Positions 22,608 to 30,541 of a stretch of 39,783 nt of DNA are shown in pieces (the stretch's first letter is position 1; the number at the start of each line of letters is the position of its first letter). The notes under the pieces were generated by a model, which saw only the letters and a program-made list of their open reading frames with translations, was not told the origin of the DNA and made no database searches. The stretch covers positions 1 through 39,783 of the forward strand of contig CAMGZH010000025.1 of the NCBI GenBank assembly GCA_946182825.1, given 5' to 3'. A program made the position numbers and the translations under genes. This DNA comes from an uncultured Lachnospiraceae bacterium (lineage in GTDB: Bacteria > Bacillota > Clostridia > Lachnospirales > Lachnospiraceae).

Positions 22608-25067
22608 TTATCTTAATTTAAGAATATATTCCAGAACCCGTCTTGCGCAGGTATGGATATCATCCTCTGAAATTGCTCCCGCTTCAAGAGCTTCTTGCAC
22701 CCTCTGCGGGTATCCGCAACCCATTTTCACATCTGATCCTGCCAGAATCTCCTGATAATGCTCGCTCCGGTTCCACCAGTCGGTGGTAACAATGCCCTGA
22801 AAGCCCCATTCGCCCCGCAGAACGTCCGTTAACAGCTCTTTATTGGCTGCTGCTGCCGTTCCGTTCAGAATGTTATAGGAGCTCATGATCGCCCAGGGAT
22901 CCGCCTCTTTTACAATGATCTCAAATACACGCAGATAGATCTCACGAAGGGCACGCTCGGAAACACGAGAGTCACTGTGCTTACGATTGGTCTCCTTGTT
23001 GTTAACAGCAAAATGTTTCACCGAACAGGATACCCCGTTACTCTGGATTCCCCGTACCATTCCGGCCGCCATCTTACCGGCTAAAAGCGGATCCTCGGAA
23101 TAATACTCAAAGTTACGTCCACACATGGGATTCCTGTGGATATTCACCGCCGGTGTCAGCCACATAGCCAGGTTATTCTCTAATAACTCCTCTCCCCCGG
23201 CCCGTCCCACAGCGTAGGAAAGATCCGTATCAAAGGTAGCTGCTACAAGGGTCGCACAGGGGAAATCCGTGGTATTGATGCCACACTCCGGTGCGATCCT
23301 GACCCCTGCCGGTCCGTCAGCTGTCATGGTATTGGGTACCCCATACAAGGGGAGATTGCCGATACCAAAGGTATTGGCCACCCCGGTATTAGGCTGCCCT
23401 CCCAGAAGAGAGATCTGATCCTCTATGGACAGCTGTTCCATAAAAGTCTCTAAAGAGATCTTCCCCTCTGCCACCTCGGAAAAATCATGGATCTTCTCCA
23501 GCTCATTATCCCAGAAATGGCGTGATGGCATAGGCTTTACCTGGGGAAGTACCCCCTCTGTCATTCCATCCGGCATAGGCTCTAACACATTCTTCGGCTG
23601 CTCCTTTGGCTCTTCACAGGTAAATGGCTCCATCCTGCCATCGCTGTTCATTCTCCGGGTAAGCTTTGAGGGTGCCAGGTGAGACTGCAGTTGTTCCACG
23701 ATGACGTCCTCTCCCAGTACCAGAAGATCATCCGTCCAGTCGTTGATGGGATTCACATCTCCGATATACATATGGTACTCGCCCTTTTCAAGGACCCAGG
23801 CCCCCTTTTGAATCCTTCCCTCGTCATCATAGGATGCCATGGACTTACGGTTTGGATAGAGGGTCAGGATCTGGCTTTCTCCCGGCTCTAAAAGCCTTGT
23901 CTTCTGGAAGGCTACCAGGGTATGGGCAGGCTTATCCAGCTTACCCTTCTTCGGGGGCTCCACTCTAAGCAGCACCAGATCTTTTCCCGGATACTTGCCC
24001 GTATTCGCCACCTTGACCTGAACCTCCATATTCTGAAAATCCATGTCATAGGCGATGCCTTCCAGTTGTTGCTCAAAACGGGTATAGGAGAGTCCATAAC
24101 CGAAGGGATATACGATCCTCTGATCCGCATCCGGTATGGTCTCAAAATATCGATATCCCACATAGATATCATCCGTATACTCTACGTATTCATGATCCTC
24201 AAAGAAATTCTCTGTGGATGGATAATCTTCGATGGTCCTTGCAAAGGTATCCGGCAGATGACCGCAGGGTGTAGCCTCTCCGGTAATAAGATCCGCCGCT
24301 GCAGAACCTCCCTCCATTCCGGGCTGCCACATAAGCAGTGCTGCCTCTATCCTCTCATCGTCCTTTATAAAGCCGGTGGCCATCATCCCTCCCACATTCA
24401 GGACAACGATCACATGATCAAAGACTTCCTCTATGGCTAAAAGGGCCTTCTCTTCCTCTTCTGTCAGGTAAAAATCTCCCTTAGGGAATACCCTGGCTGC
24501 CTTCGTAGGAAGGGATTCTGCCATCCAGTACATCTTCTCCTCAAGCTCCCTTGGGAACTTTGGGAAGCCCTCTTCCTTAGGGCTTTCTACATCGGATCGA
24601 TCCCAGCTCTCTCCAGAAAAACGGCTGATGGTATAAACGGCTACATCCGCATAGGCTGCCGCCTCCTGCAACAGTTCCTGTGGCAGCTGGGTCTCAGCCA
24701 GCATTCCCGGCTCTTCTCCCTTTGCATAACAGTGCTTGACGTACTTCTTATAGAAATCTGCTGCCGGCTGGAAGATATCAATCTCCTCTTTCTCAGAAAA
24801 GCCCTCATACAGCCCCTTCACATAGGCACAGGTCACATCTCCGCTTCCGCCGCCGCCTTTTACATAGTCGTAGCTACCCTTTCCTAACAGCGCGATCCGG
24901 TGATATCCCTTCAACGGAAGAAGATCCTTCTCATTCTTCAGCAGTACCATTCCTTCTCTTGCCACCTGTCTTGACAATGCTATATGTTCTACAGATGCTG
25001 TTACTCTGCTTCCATCCTTCTTCAATGGTAAATTTGGCTGGTACTTAAATCTTGTCCACTTTTTCAC
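22608..25067 (-). CDS. GH3 beta-glucosidase-type enzyme with permuted domain order
   Basis: An 819-residue glycoside hydrolase family 3 protein in which the usual C-terminal domain comes first and the catalytic barrel last. Residues about 25-300 carry the GH3_C domain with the general acid/base Glu153 in SGESWDRSD. About 300-450 is a fibronectin III-like region (YPFGYGLSYTRF and VANTG). About 535-819 is the barrel with TADGPAGVRI, SVKHFAVNNKETNR and the nucleophile Asp763 in GIVTTDWWN. Reversed order is known from Butyrivibrio and Ruminococcus beta-glucosidases. No signal peptide, so it acts on imported beta-linked oligosaccharides; exact specificity is open. The GH3 gene stands alone with its own promoter and terminator. 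Confidence 0.9.
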   Translation of the reverse strand: MKKWTRFKYQPNLPLKKDGSRVTASVEHIALSRQVAREGMVLLKNEKDLLPLKGYHRIALLGKGSYDYVKGGGGSGDVTCAYVKGLYEGFSEKEEIDIFQPAADFYKKYVKHCYAKGEEPGMLAETQLPQELLQEAAAYADVAVYTISRFSGESWDRSDVESPKEEGFPKFPRELEEKMYWMAESLPTKAARVFPKGDFYLTEEEEKALLAIEEVFDHVIVVLNVGGMMATGFIKDDERIEAALLMWQPGMEGGSAAADLITGEATPCGHLPDTFARTIEDYPSTENFFEDHEYVEYTDDIYVGYRYFETIPDADQRIVYPFGYGLSYTRFEQQLEGIAYDMDFQNMEVQVKVANTGKYPGKDLVLLRVEPPKKGKLDKPAHTLVAFQKTRLLEPGESQILTLYPNRKSMASYDDEGRIQKGAWVLEKGEYHMYIGDVNPINDWTDDLLVLGEDVIVEQLQSHLAPSKLTRRMNSDGRMEPFTCEEPKEQPKNVLEPMPDGMTEGVLPQVKPMPSRHFWDNELEKIHDFSEVAEGKISLETFMEQLSIEDQISLLGGQPNTGVANTFGIGNLPLYGVPNTMTADGPAGVRIAPECGINTTDFPCATLVAATFDTDLSYAVGRAGGEELLENNLAMWLTPAVNIHRNPMCGRNFEYYSEDPLLAGKMAAGMVRGIQSNGVSCSVKHFAVNNKETNRKHSDSRVSERALREIYLRVFEIIVKEADPWAIMSSYNILNGTAAAANKELLTDVLRGEWGFQGIVTTDWWNRSEHYQEILAGSDVKMGCGYPQRVQEALEAGAISEDDIHTCARRVLEYILKLR

Positions 25068-25111
25068 TTAATAACCCCTTTCATTCTAAAACTACCTTTT
25101 TTCTTTTTTAT

Positions 25112-25139
25112 ATCATAACCGCTTTTCTTTTTCTATCAA
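25112..25139 (-). promoter_or_regulatory. Probable promoter of the GH3 gene
   Basis: On the minus strand TTGATA (25139-25134) and TATGAT (25117-25112) are 16 bp apart, followed by a purine-rich leader into the GH3 start. Confidence 0.5.
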
Positions 25140-25192
25140 TTTAGGTACTTAATCTATCTCTCCATATAAAGTATCACTCCTTCACTTAATAG

Positions 25193-25494
25193 GATCCGTC
25201 CCCCCAGATACCTTATGGGAATTTACAGAAAAAATATACCGTACTTGAAAAGTTTTTCGGAGCCTATGCCGAAAAAGATTATCAAAAACTAAACACCTAC
25301 CTCACCCCGGATATTCAGAAGATATATTCTAAGACAGTAAAATCAATGCCTAAAGCGACACTTCTAAAACAACAAAGGCCTCCAGCTTATGGCCCGGACC
25401 CGGTGTAAAAAACGGCTTGACCACTACTTCAGAATATTTCTGTGTAGAAAAAGTCAATGGATCCTGGCTGATTACTGATGTTACCACAGGCTGA
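25193..25494 (+). pseudogene. Frameshifted remnant of a small NTF2-like (lipo)protein gene
   Basis: One plus-strand frame reads KYTVLEKFFGAYAEKDYQKL, NTYLTPDIQKIYSK and stops at 25406-25408. A second frame continues as SSLWPGPGVKNG, TTTSEYFCVEKVNGSWLITD and stops at 25494. Together they resemble the C-terminal domain of small secreted proteins with an NTF2-like fold (a FL-AYA-KDY opening helix and a final V-K-NGSW-I strand). The signal peptide and start codon are missing and there is a frameshift between about 25340 and 25400. A terminator directly follows on the plus strand, consistent with a former complete gene. Confidence 0.6.
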
Positions 25495-25527
25495 CAGACA
25501 TAAGACATGATACCTGCCCATGGCAAG

Positions 25528-25568
25528 GGGGCTGCCCCAGGTCAACACGACCCGGGGCAGCCCCTTTT
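25528..25568 (+). terminator. Strong GC-rich hairpin terminator
   Basis: GGGGCTGCCCC (25528-25538) pairs with GGGGCAGCCCC (25554-25564), extended inward by GGTC/GACC. It is followed on the plus strand by TTTT. It terminates the decayed plus-strand gene. It also lies just past the stop of the minus-strand RND gene, although the T-run on that side is poor. Confidence 0.75.
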
Positions 25569-25578
25569 CAACGATTTT

Positions 25579-28500
25579 CTATTCCAGATCCGAATCCACA
25601 TCCACGAAATGAACTTCCCGCTTGAACATCAGATCGTAAAGCACCGGCACCACCAAAAGTGTCATAAGGGTGGCATAAATCAGACCGCCCACTACGACAA
25701 TGGACATGCCACGTCCCATATCCGAGCCCATGCTGTCACTGAAGATGGTGGTGAGCATGGCCATAATGGTGGTCAGGGCAGTCATAAGAATTGGACGCAT
25801 TCTAGTCTTACCTGCCACTACTAAAGCCTCGTGACGGTCCATTCCGGAGAGTCTAAGCTGGTTGACATAGTCCACATAGACGATACCGTTATTAACGATA
25901 ACACCCATCAGAATAACAAATCCCATCATGGACAGGATCGACAGCTGCTCCCCTGTAAAAAGAAGGGAAAGCAGACCACCGGTAAACGCCAACGGAACCG
26001 TAAAGATAACAATAAACGGTGACAGAAGGCTTTGGAACTGTGCAACCATGACCAGGTAGATGAAGATAAAACCAAGAATAATCATCAGAAGCATATTCTT
26101 AACGATCTCGTTGGTGCTGTCAGCCTCTCCGCCAATCTCAACCGAGATTCCATCCGGAAGGGTCATGTTGCGGATCTTTTTCTCCAGACCTCTGCTGGCT
26201 ACCGTTGTATTCTCTCCCTCCTTTGCATCGGCCGATACTGTAATATAATTGACCTGGTTCTCACGGGCAATGGTAGCAAGTGACTGTCCACTGCTCTTCT
26301 TTGCAAAATCAGAAAGCCGGTAAACCTTCTCTTTCTTGGTACCGTCGGCATCTGTAACACTTGCGGTGATCTTTGTCTTCATCAACTGATCGTAGGAAAC
26401 AGTATCCGTCTCATCCACAATGGACACCTCATAATCTCCATCTTTGGTATGGAGCGTGGTGGAATCCTTGCTGGTTGTAAGCTTTTCTGCCAACTGCTGA
26501 TAGATCTGCGCAACGGTAAGACCCTTTCTGGCCGCCTTGTTCTTGTTGATGGTCAGACGGATCTCAGCCGCGCCCTCTTCCTGTCCGTTACTGATATTTT
26601 CAAAAGCGCCATTCTCTTCCACCAGCTTCATAACCTTTTTGCTGACGGATAAGAGCTGATCTGTGTCCTCGCCCTTGATCTTAACTGACAGTCCGCTTCC
26701 ATACATGGCTGACATATCCATATTGGAGGAAGACACTTTGTATGTCTTCAGCTCCTTTTTGCTTAAAATATCCTCGACCTGCTTTGCGATTCGCTTATTA
26801 TCATGGGTGTAGTCCTCCTCCAGCATAATAAAAAGCTGCATATTCTGAAGGGATTTCTTACCCATGGACATACCCATAACCGAAGCCTGTCCACCGGAGG
26901 ACATGGCACCGGTCTCCTTAACACCCTTAATGCCCGAAACCTCTTTTATGATCTGATCCGTTGTCTTTGCACGCTGGGTATCCTCTGTATTATCCGGAAG
27001 CGTCAAAGTCGCAGACAGCTGGTTGGATGCCATTTCCGGCATGATAACAATGCCCATGCGAAGCACCATGGCTCCGGAAAAGATCAATAAAACAACGGCA
27101 AGAAGCAGCGGTACTACCTTTACCTTCAGACAGAACTGTAACACCCTGCCATAAAATTCCTGCACCCGGTCAAAAATCGGATGCTCCCGCCCTGCGGAAT
27201 TCTTAAGCATAGACGAGGACATGGCAGGTACAACCGTAAGGGCCACCACAAGGCTTGCAATCAGCGAGAAGCTGATGGTAAGGCTCATATCCCCCAAAAG
27301 CTGCCTTGTCAGTCCTTCTGTAAAGAGTAGCGGAAGGAAAACGCAGATGGTGGTAAGGGTCGATGCCCCGATGGCTCCGGAAATCTGCTTTGCACCCTGA
27401 ACCGCCGCCTTCGCCGCCGGCATACCCTTGCTTCGCAGGCGATAAATATTCTCAATGGATACGATGGAATTATCCACCAGCATACCAATACCAAGAGACA
27501 GGCCTGACAGAGAGATGGCATTTAACGTAATTCCCTTAAAGTACATCAGCACAATGGCGAACAGTACCGACAGCGGGATGGAAATACCCACAATGATGGT
27601 TGGTCTGAAATCCCACAGGAAAAGCAACAGAACAACCACTGCCAGGATCGCTCCCCAGATCAGGTTCTGCATAACGGCTTCAACGATGACATCAATGTAA
27701 TCACCCTGATCCATCAGCGACATAAAATGAAGTCCCTTATACTTTTTCTCCAGTTTCTTGATCGCCCCTGCTGTGTTGTTGGAAACATCCGAAGTATATG
27801 CGGTAGAGGCCTTGGAAACCGAAAGGATCTGGGCAGGCTTGCCGTTGATCCTTGCATAGTTCGTTTCGGAATCATCGATCATGGTAATGTCCGCAACATC
27901 GGAAAGCTTAATATCTCCAACACCTTTTATCTTTGTCAGCACAAGGTTTTTTAATTCCTTGATATCAGAAAGCTCATCCCCCACCTTCAACAGGTACTGC
28001 GTGTTATCATCACTGATATAACCGGCCGGCATATCAAAGTTCTGAGCAGACAGAAGCTTGGACAACGTCTCCGTGGATAAAAGAGCATCCAGATTGGCGT
28101 TCTCTCTGGCCGCCTTTGCAGAATCCCGGTAGGTCTTCTCCGCTTCCTTGAGCTTTTCTTCTCCATCCGTCAGCTTGTCTTTGGCAGCGGAAAGCTGGGC
28201 AGAAGAAGAACCGAAAGCAGCCGCTGCCGTGATCTTACCGCTTTCTACCTTCTCATACTGGCTCTCAGCCTGCTTCACGGCATCCGACACCTGTTTATAG
28301 GCTGCCTTTGCTGTTGCAAGCTTTGTATTCAGATTATTCAGTTCTCCATCGATTTGAGGTGTTCGGGTGTTGACCCCGTATACCAGTGTCGACAAAGTTT
28401 TCTGGGTCAGCGCATCCGCTGTATCCTTCTGTCCGGCTGCACCAAGGGCCTGCTTTAAAGCCGCAAGTTTTTTCTCATCTGTTGCAGCCTCCTCAATATT

Positions 28501-29421
28501 TGCAGGAAGATATGCAGGCGAACCTGCGGCTGCATAGATACCTTCGATTGCCTGATTCAATTTGTCATAGGAACTTTTATACTGGTTCTTTTCTGCCTTT
28601 AAACCGGCGATCTGCGCCTTAAGAGATGCAACCTGAGACTGATAAGCCGCCTTGGTTGCAAGGGCCTCATTAAGCTGTTTTGTGTACTTTGCCAGTTCAT
28701 TGGACTGTTTGCTCTTCTGCTCCTGTAGGGACCTTTGACCGCTTTCGATCTTTTTCTTTCCGGAAGCCAGCTGCCTTTTTGACTCATCCAGCTTCTGTTT
28801 GGCCTCGGACAAAGACCGGTTGACCTGGCCCAGGATATCATTGTTGATCTCATCGATCTTATCCTGTGAGAGCCGCACTTCCACCGACTTTGTGATACCA
28901 CCGGTCTCCGATACGGATGCAACGCCATCCTGGCGTTTTAACTCCGGAATGATCTTATTCTCTGTGAAGGTGGTCAGATCATAAATATCCGTTCCCTCCT
29001 TCGTAACACCCACATACATGGTGGCCATCATATCCGTGGAAAGTTCCATTACCATGGGTTTCCCGGCAGCCTCCGGAAGCTCGATCTGCTCCACAAGCCT
29101 TGTTACCTTGGAGGCAGCCTGCTCCATATCCATATCATCAGTGAATTTCAAAAGTACCAGACTGAAATTCTCTCCGGACTGAGATGTCATGGTATCCACC
29201 CCCGACATGGTACCCAGGTTGTTCTCGATCACCTCCGTAACATCCGTTTTCACTCGCTCCGGTGCTGCTCCCGGATACGTCGTTACAATCGTAACATAAG
29301 GGATATTTATGGAAGGGATTAAGTCTGTCTTCATCTTTGTAAAAGACACAATACCCAATACGATGATCATCAGTACACCGACAAGCACAGTATAAGGTTT
29401 ACGCACACTTTCTCTGATCAT
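25579..29421 (-). CDS. RND family exporter with an inserted coiled-coil hairpin
   Basis: A 1280-residue membrane transporter of the AcrB/SwrC type. The N-terminal helix starts VRKPYTVLVGVLMIIVLG. The first helix bundle includes LGIGMLVDNSIVSIENIYR, the charged motif of TM4, and the second bundle lies near the C-terminus (FVILMGVIVNNGIVYVDYVNQ). Between the first pore subdomain and the point where RND proteins normally resume (about 190-450) there are about 260 extra residues. These form two long heptad-like helical stretches (about 195-295 and 355-440), rich in Lys, Gln, Glu and Ala, joined by a short globular region. This looks like an antiparallel coiled coil, comparable to the hairpin of membrane-fusion adaptor proteins. 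No separate adaptor gene is adjacent. Substrate unknown; drugs, lipids or lipopeptides are the family's range. Confidence 0.9.
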   Translation of the reverse strand: MIRESVRKPYTVLVGVLMIIVLGIVSFTKMKTDLIPSINIPYVTIVTTYPGAAPERVKTDVTEVIENNLGTMSGVDTMTSQSGENFSLVLLKFTDDMDMEQAASKVTRLVEQIELPEAAGKPMVMELSTDMMATMYVGVTKEGTDIYDLTTFTENKIIPELKRQDGVASVSETGGITKSVEVRLSQDKIDEINNDILGQVNRSLSEAKQKLDESKRQLASGKKKIESGQRSLQEQKSKQSNELAKYTKQLNEALATKAAYQSQVASLKAQIAGLKAEKNQYKSSYDKLNQAIEGIYAAAGSPAYLPANIEEAATDEKKLAALKQALGAAGQKDTADALTQKTLSTLVYGVNTRTPQIDGELNNLNTKLATAKAAYKQVSDAVKQAESQYEKVESGKITAAAAFGSSSAQLSAAKDKLTDGEEKLKEAEKTYRDSAKAARENANLDALLSTETLSKLLSAQNFDMPAGYISDDNTQYLLKVGDELSDIKELKNLVLTKIKGVGDIKLSDVADITMIDDSETNYARINGKPAQILSVSKASTAYTSDVSNNTAGAIKKLEKKYKGLHFMSLMDQGDYIDVIVEAVMQNLIWGAILAVVVLLLFLWDFRPTIIVGISIPLSVLFAIVLMYFKGITLNAISLSGLSLGIGMLVDNSIVSIENIYRLRSKGMPAAKAAVQGAKQISGAIGASTLTTICVFLPLLFTEGLTRQLLGDMSLTISFSLIASLVVALTVVPAMSSSMLKNSAGREHPIFDRVQEFYGRVLQFCLKVKVVPLLLAVVLLIFSGAMVLRMGIVIMPEMASNQLSATLTLPDNTEDTQRAKTTDQIIKEVSGIKGVKETGAMSSGGQASVMGMSMGKKSLQNMQLFIMLEEDYTHDNKRIAKQVEDILSKKELKTYKVSSSNMDMSAMYGSGLSVKIKGEDTDQLLSVSKKVMKLVEENGAFENISNGQEEGAAEIRLTINKNKAARKGLTVAQIYQQLAEKLTTSKDSTTLHTKDGDYEVSIVDETDTVSYDQLMKTKITASVTDADGTKKEKVYRLSDFAKKSSGQSLATIARENQVNYITVSADAKEGENTTVASRGLEKKIRNMTLPDGISVEIGGEADSTNEIVKNMLLMIILGFIFIYLVMVAQFQSLLSPFIVIFTVPLAFTGGLLSLLFTGEQLSILSMMGFVILMGVIVNNGIVYVDYVNQLRLSGMDRHEALVVAGKTRMRPILMTALTTIMAMLTTIFSDSMGSDMGRGMSIVVVGGLIYATLMTLLVVPVLYDLMFKREVHFVDVDSDLE

Positions 29422-29454
29422 ATATACCTCTTTTCTGTTTTCTTAATATAGTAC

Positions 29455-29505
29455 AAATGCGCATAATTTATACTAACAATTTGTTAATATAAATTATGCG
29501 CATTT
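29455..29505. repeat. 51-bp near-perfect palindrome upstream of the RND gene
   Basis: The arms AAATGCGCATAATTTATA (29455-29472) and its exact reverse complement (29488-29505) flank TAACAA-T-TTGTTA, which is itself a dyad. Only the pair 29473/29487 and the central base do not match, so 24 of 25 pairs are complementary. Each arm contains the 8-bp self-palindrome ATGCGCAT. No T-run follows on either strand. It is 33 bp from the RND start codon and 8 bp from the exonuclease stop, so it could be a double operator for a dimeric regulator or an mRNA hairpin. Confidence 0.85.
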
Positions 29506-29513
29506 ACAAGCGC

Positions 29514-30200
29514 TTAGTCTTTCGGCAGCGTAAATCCCGATAGATCCACCATATCTCCCAACGAGGCGCCAAAATGTTCCTGCGTTCCCAGATCCTTCTG
29601 GATGGTAGGAATCATCTTATCGAACTGCTCCGTCAAAGTCAAACGGTAAATATGTGCGGTATTCCGCGCGTCCCAGAGCGCATCATGCATCTGCCCGTCA
29701 AAGACCAGGCCACATGCCGTTACTGCCTTCTCCAAAGACACTGCCTTCGTTCTCCCTATCTTCCTGGTGAAAAGTTTCTGGAAATCCTTCCAGTGAGATA
29801 AGAGGTAAGATGTCCTCTCGTCTCTGGGCCATTCCTTAAGATTCAACTCGTGGATCAACTGTCCACGATCCGCTCCGCTCCAGGCATACACCGTATAGGG
29901 TAGCCCCGGCGAATTACACCAATCTAAAAATCTGGTAAAAGCCGGAGCAAAATGCTCGGCATCTGCCACTGTCTCTGCAGTAATTCCTGTCATCGCCTCA
30001 ACGGTCTCCTGAATCTTCGTTGAATATTCAGGCTTAACATAGCATTGAAAGGAATCAACCTCCTTACCATCCTGGTCCAGCATAACAGCACCGATCTCCA
30101 GGATCTCGTGCCTTGCCTTGCCCCAGGCCACGGGATGCGCACTCCGGTCTACCGGCTGCATCTCGAAATCAATAAATATAGATCTGTTATTGTGCACCAT
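29514..30200 (-). CDS. DEDDh-type 3'-5' exonuclease
   Basis: A 228-residue exonuclease-domain protein, resembling KapD/ERI-1-like enzymes. Exo I is IFIDFEMQP (the Asp-x-Glu pair, near residue 10). The Exo II region includes YAWSGADRGQL, and Exo III is MHDALWDARNTAHIY with the His and Asp of the DEDDh class. It should remove nucleotides from 3' ends of RNA or DNA with two metal ions. AGTAGGAG precedes the ATG at 30200. A terminator hairpin lies immediately upstream (30215-30251), so its expression may depend on readthrough from the small gene before it. Confidence 0.82.
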   Translation of the reverse strand: MVHNNRSIFIDFEMQPVDRSAHPVAWGKARHEILEIGAVMLDQDGKEVDSFQCYVKPEYSTKIQETVEAMTGITAETVADAEHFAPAFTRFLDWCNSPGLPYTVYAWSGADRGQLIHELNLKEWPRDERTSYLLSHWKDFQKLFTRKIGRTKAVSLEKAVTACGLVFDGQMHDALWDARNTAHIYRLTLTEQFDKMIPTIQKDLGTQEHFGASLGDMVDLSGFTLPKD

Positions 30201-30214
30201 AAACTCCTACTACT

Positions 30215-30251
30215 GGTAAAAATAAAGGGAGACCTCCTACGAGAGTCCCCC
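30215..30251 (-). terminator. Intrinsic terminator or attenuator before the exonuclease gene
   Basis: On the minus strand GGGGGAC-t-CTC (complement of 30251-30241) pairs with GAG-GTCTCCC around a GTAG loop. It is followed by TTTATTTTT. The T-run ends only about 15 bases before the exonuclease start codon, with just the ribosome binding site between. Confidence 0.72.
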
Positions 30252-30269
30252 CACAATCATACGAAAACA

Positions 30270-30461
30270 TCAAGATTTCTTATCCATCGCACGTCGATAT
30301 GCGCCATACCAGACGGCCTTACGGTCCCATCCGTGAAATGCACACTTCGTGGAACAGAATAACGGCATATCAATGGCCAAATTCAGCCTCTTATCATAAT
30401 CAGGCTGCGCCATGGTAAATGGTCGTCCACAGCCCGGGCATATCCTTGTAACTGATTTCAT
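30270..30461 (-). CDS. Small zinc-ribbon-like protein
   Basis: A 63-residue basic protein with two Cys pairs, CPGC (residues 8-11) and FCSTKC (about 35-40), 24 residues apart, which should bind one zinc. Between them is AQPDYDKRLNLAIDMPL; the tail is basic and aromatic (FHGWDRKAVWYGAYRRAMDKK). I do not recognise a family beyond a treble-clef or zinc-ribbon appearance. AAAGGA about 10 bases before the ATG supports translation. It is followed by a terminator and then the exonuclease gene, so the two may form a leaky operon. Confidence 0.65.
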   Translation of the reverse strand: MKSVTRICPGCGRPFTMAQPDYDKRLNLAIDMPLFCSTKCAFHGWDRKAVWYGAYRRAMDKKS

Positions 30462-30541
30462 GAGTCAGACGTCCTTTCCTCGTTCCATCATCATAACATA
30501 AAAACCCTGTGCAAGGAAGTAGGAACTTCTACTTAGCCTTC

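Noticed and set aside
25193-25494. Programmed frameshift gene
   Set aside because: No start codon, ribosome binding site, signal peptide or slippery site accompanies the frame change, so decay is simpler.
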